A DNA stretch of 47,464 nt, from assembly GCA_023091735.1 (NCBI GenBank), contig JALKBU010000336.1:1-47464 (forward strand). The letters run 5' to 3'. Shown in pieces: positions 37,011 through 46,063 of the stretch. The notes beneath the pieces are model-generated. The model saw nothing but the letters and a program-made list of their open reading frames with translations. It was not told where the DNA came from and made no database searches. The DNA comes from Trichomonas tenax (Eukaryota > Parabasalia > Trichomonadida > Trichomonadidae). How positions within the stretch are numbered: position 1 is the first letter of the stretch; each line of letters begins with the position of its first letter. Position numbers and translations under genes: made by a program.

Positions 37011-38356
37011 TCACAATATAAGACTAGGCTTAATACAATGTGTATTGACCAAATATGGTGTGACTAGAGCAAGTGCTTCAACAACATTATTGTGATTTGA
37101 TTGAACAGCAATATAAATTGGTGTTTTTCCTTCTGCATTTATTTGATCAATTTTTGCACCGCTATTGATCAATAATTGTGTTGCTTCTGATGAATCTGAA
37201 TCAGCGACTTTGTGAAGGCAGTTGCTATTCAATGCATCAATATGATTAACGTCTGCTCCATGTTTTATAAGAGATCTAATTGCACCGATATTTCCATTGT
37301 ATGAAGCATTAAACAAAGCTGTTTGACATTTATTGTCTTTTTTGTCAATAGCTGCATTATAGCGAATTAATAAATCCAGGCAACGATTGGCTCTAAATAA
37401 AGCTGCATGAATCAATGGTGTTTTTCCATAGCATTCACTGTATTCTACGTTTGCTCCGTTTTCTATTAAAATTTCTGCAGCTTCATCTTGATCACTTTGA
37501 ACAGCAATCATTAATGGAGTCAATCTTTGTTTATTCACAATATCAACATTCTGGTTGATCTCTATTATGGACTCTAAGAGAGGAATAAGTCCATATTCTG
37601 CTGCAGTGAATAATAAACTTTCATCAAATGATGTTGATTTTTCGATTTGTTCACAAAACAAAGGAAGATTGAATGATTCCATGAAATCAATTGAAAACCT
37701 TTAAATAGCTCTATAAACTCATTCCTATGGTTGTTAGCGGCTTTTCGGAAACAATTCTCACTGAGGACGAACTTCTGGAAGTTCTCGTAAATAATGTTTT
37801 TGTTTCCTCCAATGAAAGATTTCTCGAAAACATTTTGATCGATTTTTGCATCATTCATCTTCAAAAACTGATAACATTTCTCTGACCCATACTTTGCTGC
37901 AAGTAAAATCACTATGTTTTTGTCTTCCAAGTAATCAAACTCTTGTATTCTCTCAACTTCATCATGTAAAATGCAATATTCAACATAACTTTGTTCATGA
38001 ACATTTAAAAGCTGTTCTAATGTAATATTATCATCATTCATTGCCAGTTCTACATTAATTAACTGTGCTTTGTGCAATATATGCTTCAATGAATGAAAAT
38101 CATTCAAAGATTTTTGATATGCTTGGAAATTGATCAAATCCGTAAGTTCTTTGCATATCATTAGGTAACTTTCGCGTTTTCTATAATCAATTTCACAGAA
38201 AACATCAAGAATTTGCAATATATTGATCTTTGAAAAGATTTTCTGCAATAAACTGCTCCGAAATAAATTAACTATGTCATCTATATTGTTTTCATTCAGA
38301 TTTTTGAGTTCTTTGAAGATTCTCAATTGATCTAAACAAGATTGTGAAAGTTTCAT
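37011..38356 (-). pseudogene. Ankyrin-repeat protein with DUF3447-like N-terminus, frameshifted
   Basis: Two overlapping frames together make one trichomonad-type ankyrin protein. The upstream frame (from ATG 38356) encodes a helical N-terminal region and a DUF3447-like part (IVILLAAKYGSEKCYQFLKM, KSFIGGNKNIIYENFQKF, CFRKAANNHRNEFIELF). The downstream frame (37011-37682) encodes five to six ankyrin repeats, e.g. RLTPLMIAVQSDQDEAAEIL and CYGKTPLIHAALFRANRCLD. The change of frame falls near 37670-37700. The first frame continues for about 35 codons of unrelated sequence to its stop at 37574. The downstream part could be expressed from its own ATG (37682), but a one-step frameshift of a single gene is the simpler reading. 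Confidence 0.75.
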
Positions 38357-38926
38357 CAATCAAAATGAAAAAAAAATTGTATTGAAACAATCTCTTTCTT
38401 CAACTTCATCAACTTCACTTTTCAAAAACTTTTGAACACAGCTTTGAGAACCCAAATTCTTTTGATAAATTAGATTTTGCTGTTATCGAAAAAATAAGAA
38501 ATAAAACACTTCTACTTAAGTTACATATATCAATTTTAAGAATAAAAGCAACGGTTTATTGGATTGTTGGAATTTTTTGTATATTTTTTGTATTTTTCTT
38601 GATTTACTAAACCAATGATTAAAACGATGCAAAGGTATGTTTGTCAATTAAATGATCGTAAATAGCTTCATTTTTGAATTATTTATCGAAATATTAAAAT
38701 TGTGTATAAGAAAGCATTGTGCAATCGATCAAATCTCAAACAAAAGAAGTTTTGATGTACAAAAGAACTTTGAATAAAAATTGAACTACAAAATATATGT
38801 TTCTTGGTGGCAATTGAAGAAGTTAATGTACCGTTCACTCTTCATCTGACCAATTAACTTTGAATAAATTTTTTTATGAATGAATGTAATGATTGTAAAT
38901 GTGGAGATTTCTTGTCATTTGTAAAA
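38357..38926. other. Intergenic, no gene seen
   Basis: AT-rich spacer upstream of the ankyrin gene and downstream of the LC8 gene; no feature recognised. Confidence 0.5.
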
Positions 38927-39217
38927 TCATTCGATCTGAGATTCGTCTATTGTGTTTTTCCAAACTTCAATATAAAAAGGTCCAATTCTTTCGAAAAAGT
39001 GGGTCCCTTCGTTATACGTTATACAGGAACCAAATTCTGTTCCAATGACGCAACTCCAACCTTCAAAATATTTGTTATCGAAACTTTCTTTAATTTTTTG
39101 TGCGATTTTGTTTAAATCGTCAAATTCCTGAATGCTCTCCTTGAATATAGCCATCAGGCTGTCTCTCTGATCCTGTGGCATGTCATTTCTTGCATCAGAA
39201 GCGTTTTTAGCTTCCAT
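38927..39217 (-). CDS. DYNLL: Dynein light chain, LC8 family
   Basis: 96 residues against 89 in animal LC8. It follows the family pattern: NDMPQDQRDSLM (family ADM--MQQDS), IAQKIKESFDNKYFEGWSCVIG (family IA--IKKEFDKKY-PTWHCIVG), EFGSCITYNEGTHFFERIG (family NFGSYVTHETKHFIYFYLG) and FYIEVWK. LC8 is a dimeric hub that binds short linear motifs and is part of dynein complexes. Relative to LC8, the conserved YFY after the TKHF segment reads FERIG, and about eight extra C-terminal residues (NTIDESQIE) are present, so this is a divergent paralogue. Its partner-binding groove may differ. Confidence 0.88.
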   Translation of the reverse strand: MEAKNASDARNDMPQDQRDSLMAIFKESIQEFDDLNKIAQKIKESFDNKYFEGWSCVIGTEFGSCITYNEGTHFFERIGPFYIEVWKNTIDESQIE

Positions 39218-39499
39218 TTATTTTTTAAATAATTTTACCAATAATAAAAATATTTATGAATTTGAGCATTTTTAATTTCTTTTAATTTCCACATTTTAAC
39301 TTTATGGAGTCGTATTATTTTAAACATATACCAATAAGTAATTCTAAAAATTCATAAACAATCAAAATCTTCATCAAAATTCAACAATTTCAAAAAAATT
39401 TCCAAATGGAAATAAATAACTTTTGAATATAAATATGTATTTAAAGTCAAAATCGAAATATGAAAATTGAAATACTGTACGTTAAGAGGAAAACAAATA
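39218..39499. other. Divergent promoter region
   Basis: About 300 bases separate the LC8 gene (minus) and the next plus-strand gene; A/T-rich, with an initiator for the plus gene at its right end. Confidence 0.4.
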
Positions 39500-39507
39500 T
39501 CATTTTT
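39500..39507 (+). promoter_or_regulatory. Initiator TCATTTTT
   Basis: Exact TCAYTWTT match 12 bases upstream of the ATG at 39520, supporting that start and the reality of the gene. Confidence 0.65.
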
Positions 39508-39519
39508 TCTCAGTGAAAG

Positions 39520-39945
39520 ATGAGTCTTCTCCATGAAAGCGAACGAGAAATACTTGAGATGATCGGCAAAGATGTTCTTGAGAGTTGGTCCAATGAGAAT
39601 GTAAGGCCCGATTATCCAGAAAATGTCAAAGATTCGGTCAAGCAATTAATAACGATGCTTTCGACACCAAAACACGATCTCCCAGAGAACTGGCAAGAGA
39701 AATTCAGGAAAATTGTTGACAAACTCAGTCCAATTGATTTCGCAATTTACGGAAAGAATATTTCATACTTTTTACTATCGAATTCTAAAGGAACATCAGC
39801 AAAACAGTACCATTCCAATGTCAAAACACATAAAAAACATAGAGATTATTATCAGATGAAAGCTTTGTTGGCAAAGAAGAACCAAAAGCTCTCGATTCCA
39901 CCGAGAAACTTCCCAGAATGGCTTCCAACAATATGCGAAGACTAA
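39520..39945 (+). CDS. Small orphan protein
   Basis: 141 residues (MSLLHESEREILEMIGKDVL). Mostly helical, with a basic central part (YHSNVKTHKKHRDYYQMKALLAKKNQK) and a Pro/Trp-containing end (IPPRNFPEWLPTICED). A perfect initiator lies 12 bases upstream, and codon use is like the host genes. No signal peptide, membrane helix or recognised domain; the basic region could contact nucleic acid or acidic filaments, which is speculation. Confidence 0.75.
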   Translation: MSLLHESEREILEMIGKDVLESWSNENVRPDYPENVKDSVKQLITMLSTPKHDLPENWQEKFRKIVDKLSPIDFAIYGKNISYFLLSNSKGTSAKQYHSNVKTHKKHRDYYQMKALLAKKNQKLSIPPRNFPEWLPTICED

Positions 39946-40342
39946 ATTTACAAGTTTAGGGATACCTCGCAATATATTAACAAATCTGCCAGTTGGAAAA
40001 GTCTTTAGTTGTTGATATCCAAAATTCTATTAAGTTTTGTAATTATACGTTGTATTTTTATATTTGATTTTAAAATCTCATTATTTTCATAATACAACTG
40101 ACAATCAGCATTTTTATTCATAATATTTAATACACATCGTTATATACTGAATATATCTCCGATTAAAAATATTTTTCGATGTTGACAGCCATCTACATGG
40201 AAATATCATTATCCTAAAGGTTTTATAAATAGGTTTGCGTTGTTAAACCTAAATCTATCGAATAAATTTTAAGATATAAAATACAAAAAATAAACAAATT
40301 GGAAGTGTGCAAAATCCTGGGCACAGAAATTAGAGATTAGTC
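39946..40342. other. Intergenic between convergent genes
   Basis: AT-rich spacer; no gene or repeat recognised. Confidence 0.5.
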
Positions 40343-40924
40343 TTAGATTAGCAGACAGCAGAAGCTAGAATTTTTCAGACGACCATCATATGGATCTGTT
40401 TTTGGATCGATATCGTAGTTTGTCATCATCTTATAGAAGACAGGAAATGTAATTTTGCCATTTATAGATCCTGTTTCGTTCTCTAAAGTCAATTCAACAT
40501 CTTTCTTCGACAATTTCTTGTTTACGAACTTTCCTATCTCGATGATATTGTCCATTGTCAGTGCTCCATCTTTGTTTTTATCAAATGCTCGGAATATAAT
40601 CTTATATTGATTGAGTTCATCATTATACAATTCGCTTTTGATATAAGTGATAAAATCGAACTTGCTTATGGATCCTTCGTTGTTGAAATCAATGCCACGA
40701 AAGATAATGTCTGAATTTTGTTGTGTTATACTTTCATTATTGGGCAATTGCTTAATTAACTGATAGAACTTGTCCTTCAGAAGTGTGTCTTTCTTACCTA
40801 AGTCAAGTTCTTCGTACTTCTTCTCAAAATCAAGAACAATTTCTTCTTTGTTCAAAATCTTAAACTGACACTTTTCCATATACACACTACCAAAATTCTT
40901 GCATCTTTGGAATCTACATATCAT
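40343..40924 (-). CDS. EF-hand protein with a C-terminal CaaX box
   Basis: 193 residues. At least two EF-hand loops are clear: DFNNEGSISKFD (79-90) and DKNKDGALTMDN (115-126), the latter with Asn instead of Glu at position 12, which should weaken calcium binding. A third degenerate loop (ETGSINGKITF) follows. Spacing resembles calcineurin B/CBL/KChIP-type sensors. The chain ends SSFCCLLI: CLLI is a CaaX box with the Ile favoured by geranylgeranyltransferase I, and the preceding Cys could be palmitoylated. So a lipid-anchored calcium sensor is inferred. Calcineurin B and CBL are normally N-myristoylated; there is no Gly2 here. Met16 is a possible alternative start. Confidence 0.85.
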   Translation of the reverse strand: MICRFQRCKNFGSVYMEKCQFKILNKEEIVLDFEKKYEELDLGKKDTLLKDKFYQLIKQLPNNESITQQNSDIIFRGIDFNNEGSISKFDFITYIKSELYNDELNQYKIIFRAFDKNKDGALTMDNIIEIGKFVNKKLSKKDVELTLENETGSINGKITFPVFYKMMTNYDIDPKTDPYDGRLKNSSFCCLLI

Positions 40925-41054
40925 GGAAAGTCAATTTTTTAACTCAAAAATCGATTTTGAAAGCAAATAGTTATAAAAGGGGTGTTCAAAAATACATAGG
41001 GTTATTAAATAAATTTTAAAAGATGAAAAACCGAATGTTAAACAGAGTATTATT

Positions 41055-42275
41055 CTACCCATTGTTTATTCTCATGCTTTTGTAGAAGTGATGCTTCGAG
41101 TTTATGACTCCTTGAGTCTTTCTCGGTAAATCTTTAACATATATTCGATAACTAACACTTGATTGGATACCACTCTGGGAGTAGAGAGTATAGATCAAAT
41201 TGTAGAAATCTGGCTCCTGAGGAGGCGTGAAAGTGTCAGTAAACGTAAATTTTTTTCCGTTATCTGTGTTGGATACGACATTTGTGATATTATTACTAAT
41301 ATTTCGCGATATTGAGTATTTCTCTCCAATAATAAGTCCGTTAACTTCAAAATTAATTGAGATTTGAGATCCAACAAGTGAATTATTTGGTATAACTGAA
41401 GTGTTTGTAATGAAATAACGCAAGGATGTGATTCTTGCAGCACCGTGACCTGGATTTCCTATTGATGATCTTCCATCAAGAAGATCAAAACTCAAATTTC
41501 CAGGAATAGAGGTTGGTTGAAGGTTGTGGAAGGAAGTGACACCACCTATATATCCGGAGCCTCCTCCAGCGTGAGCATTCACACATGGAGAAGTTCCACC
41601 GTAATATCCACCTCCACCACCCCCACCGGGGCTTGATTTATCATCTATTGCTCCTTTTTCGCCATTCAGTTTTTGGTATCCTGAATATTGATTAGCAGAG
41701 GGATAATCGAAAATATTAAATCGTGGTGGACCAGCGGTTTCACCGCCGCCATAACCAACCCGTGTGACGCTGTATCCATATCTAAGGGTGGCTGCGCCTG
41801 CTCCACCTGCGCCACCGGCAACAATGACACGAGAATCGATTTCAGTATTTCCGATGCGGATATCAGTGCCTCCGCCACCGGAACCACCTTGATCATCATC
41901 TTCCTTGTAAATGTCCTGTGGAACATCACCGCCGCCATTGTAACCGCCTTTCAATTCTCTAGTGGAGTGTACAGGAGCATCTTCCCCACTTCCACCAATG
42001 AAAACGTATACAACGGACTCAGTACCAAGCTTCTTATACCCCATTGAATAACCACCACAGCTGAAATTAGAGAGAGCTCCATTCAATCTTCCTCTTCCTC
42101 CCCGAGCACCCCAAACTTCGAACTTGTACAGTCCAGGTGGCAGTGTGCTATAGATGTAAGTACAGTCACTTGAACTTGAGCATGGATAAGAGAATGAAGC
42201 CGTGGTTCTATCACTAAATAATATCCTTAGAACTCCTTTGGAGGGGTCACCAAGCTGCCAATTATTCAACATCAT
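41055..42275 (-). CDS. ALK-type glycine-rich domain protein
   Basis: 406 residues. Residues about 30-280 match the glycine-rich module found in ALK-type receptors and widespread in trichomonads. PPGLYKFEVWGARGG, CGGYSMGYKKL, VYVFIGGSG, KGGYNGGGDV, GGSGGGGTDIRIG, VIVAGGAGGAG, SSPGGGGGGGYYGG and AGGGSGYIGG occur in the usual order. The C-terminal 120 residues read as a beta-sandwich (Ig/FN3-like: GSQISINFEVNGLIIGEKYS). No signal peptide or transmembrane helix is seen, although family members are usually surface proteins, so either or both ends may be missing. The tail FYKSMRINNG looks arbitrary. Moderately high GC in the Gly region reflects GGN codons. Confidence 0.75.
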   Translation of the reverse strand: MMLNNWQLGDPSKGVLRILFSDRTTASFSYPCSSSSDCTYIYSTLPPGLYKFEVWGARGGRGRLNGALSNFSCGGYSMGYKKLGTESVVYVFIGGSGEDAPVHSTRELKGGYNGGGDVPQDIYKEDDDQGGSGGGGTDIRIGNTEIDSRVIVAGGAGGAGAATLRYGYSVTRVGYGGGETAGPPRFNIFDYPSANQYSGYQKLNGEKGAIDDKSSPGGGGGGGYYGGTSPCVNAHAGGGSGYIGGVTSFHNLQPTSIPGNLSFDLLDGRSSIGNPGHGAARITSLRYFITNTSVIPNNSLVGSQISINFEVNGLIIGEKYSISRNISNNITNVVSNTDNGKKFTFTDTFTPPQEPDFYNLIYTLYSQSGIQSSVSYRIYVKDLPRKTQGVINSKHHFYKSMRINNG

Positions 42276-42721
42276 ACAAAAATATCACTTTTATCACAAT
42301 CGACCTTTACATCATTAAAAAAATTATGGCCTATGATAGCAGATATAATTTCAAATAAATTTCGAACAAAGTCGTATTAAAAGTGACGGACGTTTTCTCC
42401 AAAAAGTGAAAAGTTTTCAATTTTTGAGAAGTCTGTTTGATTTATTCCGGAATTGATCTGATTGTTAATAAATAAAAATAGCTAGATATTTGGATTCTAC
42501 TTGTTATAATAAATAATATTTCCGCAAAGAATCAATTTGTGATTGCTCTTATTAATTTCCTTTCGGTAATTAATTCGATTCTATTCTTCAAACTCTGTAG
42601 GTACTACATATGATACATAGGGATGCTGTTCTAAGCGTAACAATGGAAAATCTCGTATCAAATTCAGTTTATTCATTTCCTCGGAATTAGATTGGATTTA
42701 TAACACATAACAAAGCGACAT
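42276..42721. other. Intergenic, no gene seen
   Basis: A/T-rich DNA with a plus-strand TCACTTTT at about 42285 that leads to no gene; ends at the presumed mariner terminus. Confidence 0.45.
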
Positions 42722-42797
42722 ATAGGGTGTCAGGAGGTGCGTGCGTATCTCGAGGCCAGAGTGTGCTAGAAAGATTCTGATTGCATAAGATTATAGT

Positions 42798-43457
42798 TTA
42801 GTCATAGTACATACCTACATTCTTAACCACCCAGTCTAATCTTGTAAGCCACTCATTAAAAACGTTTTGCAAAATTTTTTGAGGAATTGCCTTGCAAATT
42901 TTCTCCACTTTTTCCAAAACCTCTTCGCCAGACTCACATGATACTCCTTTTAACCTAAGTTTGATATCACCGAATAGGTAGAAGTCTGAGGGTGCTATAT
43001 CTGGTGAATAAGCTGGGTGAGGAAGGATATTGATGCCGTTGCGCTCGCAAAAATCTTTGACACATTTTGCAGTATGGGGTCTGGCATTGTCCATATGGAG
43101 ATGGATGATTGTTTGACGACTCCTGCTCTCCGACTTGTACATATGAACTATCCGTTGTAACATATCGTTAATAAAGTATGTGCTGCAGAACTTGATACCC
43201 TTTGGAAGAAGATCTATGAAGAGGATCTTATTCCGTGTCCATACAATTGTCAACATGCACTTTTTTGACGAAATCATCTTCTTTGGCTTTGTTGGCAGTT
43301 TTTCATTCTCCTGTACCCAGATGCTATCATAACTGTACTCGAAATAAAACCAGGACTCATCAAGGGTTATATTTATGTGTCGCTTGCGTTTCAGGTTTGC
43401 ACTCAGCTCATTGTGAAGTTCAGCTGAAGTTAGTAATAATATGTTCGCACTACCCAC
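42798..43457 (-). pseudogene. Mariner transposase, N-terminus missing
   Basis: About 219 codons of catalytic domain without the helix-turn-helix DNA-binding half. The first Asp lies in ITLDESWFYFEY, the second in HLHMDNARPHTAK, the third in YSPDIAPSDFYLF. Exactly 34 residues separate the second and third Asp, the DD34D spacing of mariner (known as Tvmar in T. vaginalis). The frame has no ATG at its beginning, only a GTG. Catalytic residues are intact, but without the N-terminal half the copy cannot bind its own ends, so it is a fossil. Confidence 0.85.
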
Positions 43458-43483
43458 GACTACGCCGTGGCTACTGCGAACAT
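43441..43483. repeat. Imperfect palindrome at the mariner break
   Basis: ATGTTCGCACTACCCACG (43441-43458) and CGTGGCTACTGCGAACAT (43466-43483) are inverted repeats with two mismatches in 18 around a 7-base centre. The segment lies exactly where the transposase frame is cut. Confidence 0.75.
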
Positions 43484-43653
43484 CTTTTTATATAATTACT
43501 GAAATCACAAATTATAAAAACAATATTTATTAATGATATATTTTACGATAGAGTTAGTTTTACAAGTTAGGTTCCCCCATATAGAAAATAAATTTTTGAA
43601 TTGCTTACAAATTAACGTTAATTTTATTTTGAAATTCCTGACTATATAAAATC
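43484..43653. other. Spacer between mariner and tandem repeat
   Basis: AT-rich and featureless. Confidence 0.4.
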
Positions 43654-43880
43654 TATTCAGTTTTTGAAAAAATTTATGACTAACTAACTAAAAAAAGAAA
43701 GCGAAAGGAATTTATGAAGAAAGAAATTTGAAAATTAATTTTAGTGGTTATGAGAGAAATTTATTCAGTTTTTGAAAAAAATAATTTTTGACTAACTAAC
43801 TAACTAAAAAAAGAAAGCGAAAGGATTTGGGGGTAAGGAAATTTTGAAAAATAATTTTAGTGGTTATGAGAGAAATTTAT
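43654..43880. repeat. Two-copy tandem repeat, about 108-119 bp
   Basis: Copies 43654-43761 and 43762-43880 share TATTCAGTTTTTGAAAAAA, a (CTAA)n tract of 3-4 units, AGAAAGCGAAAGGA and TTTTAGTGGTTATGAGAGAAATTTAT; the second copy has an insertion in the middle. It lies at the left border of the virus-like module and may belong to that element's end. Confidence 0.8.
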
Positions 43881-44003
43881 TTGGATTTAATAAACCCTAT
43901 ACCACGTGTAAACAGTAATGTATAGAGGCATATAATCAGTACCTGAACCAGTGTCGGCAGTGTTTCCGTAAGCTGAATAAAAAATAATATTTATTTTTGA
44001 ATC

Positions 44004-44600
44004 TTAATTCACAAGAACGTACTTCAAACAAATTTTATATTTAGTGATTATATCCATATAATCGTTTGAGTACTTATATTTAAAATCAACTCCGTTTGAC
44101 CCCATTTGTTCAATGACTCTTATTTGTGAAATTTTAAGAAATGGTGAATATTTAATACAACATGTAGTTTCATGATCTAATAAATCTATTTTTACCTCAT
44201 GACCTGTCTTTAACGAAATTAATGTTTCAAGGTCTTCTTTCGGTAATAAAATTTGATTGTGTGAAACTAAATTAAAAATTAATTTCTTATCTTGGTCTAA
44301 TAAAATACTTTGATATAACGAAAGAAGGAATTCATCAACAGATTTATAATTAACTTTTAAGTCACTGTAGGGATTCACAACTGCTTCTCTTGTTATGAAT
44401 GGTACAGGTGGTGGGTCATATTCAACTCTCACTGCATCATTAGCTGTCGTTTCTTTTATGTCTTTCAGTTCTGTTTCGTTTGTTAATTTATCCGAGCTAT
44501 AATTTTTAATGATAATATTATTTGTTGTTCGTGAATCGACATTACTTGTTGGTTCAATAGGAACATTAACAGCTCCAGCAAGAATACTTTTACTCCTCAT
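44004..44600 (-). CDS. Orphan protein of the virus-like element
   Basis: 198 residues (MRSKSILAGAVNVPIEPTSN). The N-terminal 75 are polar and disordered, then VEYDPPPVPFITREAVVNPY leads into a mixed alpha/beta domain (YKSVDEFLLSLYQSILLDQD, NQILLPKEDLETLISLKTGH, CCIKYSPFLKISQIRVIEQM). Divergently oriented to the next gene with only 37 bases between the two ATGs. Function unknown. Confidence 0.6.
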   Translation of the reverse strand: MRSKSILAGAVNVPIEPTSNVDSRTTNNIIIKNYSSDKLTNETELKDIKETTANDAVRVEYDPPPVPFITREAVVNPYSDLKVNYKSVDEFLLSLYQSILLDQDKKLIFNLVSHNQILLPKEDLETLISLKTGHEVKIDLLDHETTCCIKYSPFLKISQIRVIEQMGSNGVDFKYKYSNDYMDIITKYKICLKYVLVN

Positions 44601-44637
44601 TTCCTATTAATAAAAAACTTTTTATTAGTTTAAAAAA

Positions 44638-45030
44638 ATGAGCGAATCTCCTACTTTAGAAAACTCAGTACAGCAGGTAAATCAAATTAATATTTTGAGT
44701 CATGATGACAAAGGCGTAACAATTCGAAACGTTGAGAATTTAAACATGAAGGCAAGGAAGAGAGGAAGAAATATTCCAAAAGGCACTGACCCAAAAATAT
44801 ATGTAAATGATGGAAGCTTTGGTTCAAATCTACATTACGTCAAAGGTCAAAGAGCTTATGCTTTAAAGAACGAAAAACCATCACCACAAAATTCTTATTC
44901 GAATAATTTCCCTCAGGAATTGACAACATCACGAAAGGTTGACGAACCAGTAGGAACTAAACTTCATAAATATGGAGAGAGTGGTGGATATCATTTATTT
45001 ACTTATCCTACCCTTAGATCAAATATATAA
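44638..45030 (+). CDS. Orphan protein of the virus-like element
   Basis: 130 residues (MSESPTLENSVQQVNQINIL). A basic patch (MKARKRGRNIPKGTDPK) lies near residue 40; the rest is polar with Gly/Tyr (YGESGGYHLFTYPTLRSNI at the end). The promoter must lie in the 37-base AT-rich spacer shared with the divergent minus gene, which includes the near-palindrome TAATAAAAAACTTTTTATTA. Its 3' end overlaps the next minus-strand gene by 12 bases. No family recognised; a basic structural or nucleic-acid-binding role is possible. Confidence 0.6.
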   Translation: MSESPTLENSVQQVNQINILSHDDKGVTIRNVENLNMKARKRGRNIPKGTDPKIYVNDGSFGSNLHYVKGQRAYALKNEKPSPQNSYSNNFPQELTTSRKVDEPVGTKLHKYGESGGYHLFTYPTLRSNI

Positions 45031-45156
45031 ATGTTGTACACTTTCGGGAATTTCTTCTTCGTTATCTTCATAATTTAATGTTTCATACCATTTTCTTATT
45101 TCTGAAGACAATAAATATATACTAACTATTAATAAAATTTTATTCGATACTTTCAT
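45019..45156 (-). CDS. 45-residue small membrane protein
   Basis: ATG 45156 to TGA 45019. A hydrophobic helix at the N-terminus (KILLIVSIYLLS) is followed by a strongly acidic tail (YEDNEEEIPESVQ). It lies 24 bases downstream of the next minus-strand gene and overlaps the plus-strand gene end by 12 bases, in keeping with the compact layout. Clear charge segregation favours a real product. A small membrane or leader protein of the element; function unknown. Confidence 0.5.
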   Translation of the reverse strand: MKVSNKILLIVSIYLLSSEIRKWYETLNYEDNEEEIPESVQHLYI

Positions 45157-45180
45157 TTATATTATATAAAAATATTTTTA

Positions 45181-45408
45181 TCAAATGGATTTATTATTAG
45201 TATTTCGTGAAAGTATTATTTGATAATATTTATTATCGTCGGTAAATGTTAGCATTATTTTTATATTCTCGTTGTTATAATATTTTCCCTTAATTTCGTT
45301 TATGTGCAATAATATATTATCACAATTTTTGACATCATCAATGATAACAAGACCATCCTCATTATCAAACACGACGCGTAGCGACAAGTCCAAAGGACCC
45401 AAGTTCAT
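45181..45408 (-). CDS. Small orphan protein of the virus-like element
   Basis: 75 residues (MNLGPLDLSLRVVFDNEDGL) with alternating hydrophobic strands (GLVIIDD, IKIMLTFTDDNKYYQIILSR), suggesting a small beta-rich fold. Immediately upstream of the 45-residue gene on the same strand. The plus-strand frame 45302-45724 overlaps its first third if that frame is used from its first ATG. No family recognised. Confidence 0.5.
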   Translation of the reverse strand: MNLGPLDLSLRVVFDNEDGLVIIDDVKNCDNILLHINEIKGKYYNNENIKIMLTFTDDNKYYQIILSRNTNNKSI

Positions 45409-45724
45409 CTTTAATAAGCGATTAAAATTAATTCTACGATTACAATATCTCTTCTTAGGAACGAAGTCTAAAATTTCAAAGCAAGTAAAAGATTTTCACA
45501 ATACATCAAGTGGTAATGCACCCAAATGGAATTTATTAGAAACAGATAATGCGGTAGTTAATCCTACAGTGGGTATGATAAATGCAGCGGTTCCATATAT
45601 TCCTGGTCTATATGGTCCATCGTGGAGAGGTATTAAAAACTCAAGAATAAATGTTATTAGACATAGAAACGGAAGGTGCCTGGGGTCAAAGACCCTACAC
45701 AAAGAGAAAATAAAACATAAGTAA
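45302..45724 (+). CDS. Basic orphan protein of the virus-like element, start uncertain
   Basis: The open frame from ATG 45302 gives 140 residues, but the first third overlaps the minus-strand gene 45181-45408 and looks non-native. The credible part begins near 45410 (FIFNKRLKLILRLQYLFLGT), where no ATG is available until 45572, so a start may have been lost. The C-terminal region (INAAVPYIPGLYGPSWRGIK, then INVIRHRNGRCLGSKTL) is basic and Gly/Pro-containing, recalling small core or minor capsid proteins of adenovirus/Polinton-like viruses; this is only a resemblance. A GGGTC-AAA-GACCC hairpin lies within the last codons (45683-45695). Confidence 0.45.
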   Translation: MCNNILSQFLTSSMITRPSSLSNTTRSDKSKGPKFIFNKRLKLILRLQYLFLGTKSKISKQVKDFHNTSSGNAPKWNLLETDNAVVNPTVGMINAAVPYIPGLYGPSWRGIKNSRINVIRHRNGRCLGSKTLHKEKIKHK

Positions 45725-45771
45725 AACTTTTATAACATTATAAAATAATTTCCACAAAATCGAGTGCATAA

Positions 45772-45972
45772 ACTTCGGCTTCATCCTCTCGTCAAGCATC
45801 ACCAGAAAAACCATATTTTAATCATAAACGAATTCGTAGAGTTTCACCTTATGTTTTAGCAACAACGGCTCCATTTGTGATATACGGTGCATATAAAGGA
45901 ATTAAGTATTTAACAAAAACAGGATCGAAACCTCAACCGAGAACAAATGTTAATTTTTCAAGTTTAATTTAA
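45772..45972 (+). pseudogene. Small membrane-type gene lacking a start
   Basis: After a TAA at 45769-45771 the frame is open for 66 residues to TAA 45970-45972, with no ATG at its start. The peptide has a Ser-rich beginning (TSASSSRQASPEKP), a basic stretch (HKRIRRV) and one hydrophobic helix (SPYVLATTAPFVIYGAYKGI). The same frame before the TAA also looks protein-like (ISTKSSA), so the start codon and one codon seem to have mutated. Probably a decayed small protein of the element. Confidence 0.4.
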
Positions 45973-46063
45973 AAAATTATTTTTATCTTTTATATAAATG
46001 ACGGGAAAAATAAAAGCAAGTCAAAGAACAAAAATGTTATTAGATTACGACACACACACAAAT

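Larger units (their letters stand above)
42722..43483 (-). mobile_element. Mariner-family element, 5' truncated
   Basis: Contains the catalytic half of a mariner transposase. A GC-richer flank at about 42722-42765 (TATAGGGTGTCAGGAGGTGC) after the transposase stop looks like one terminal repeat. The other end is missing: the frame breaks at a 43-base palindromic segment at 43441-43483. Confidence 0.65.
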
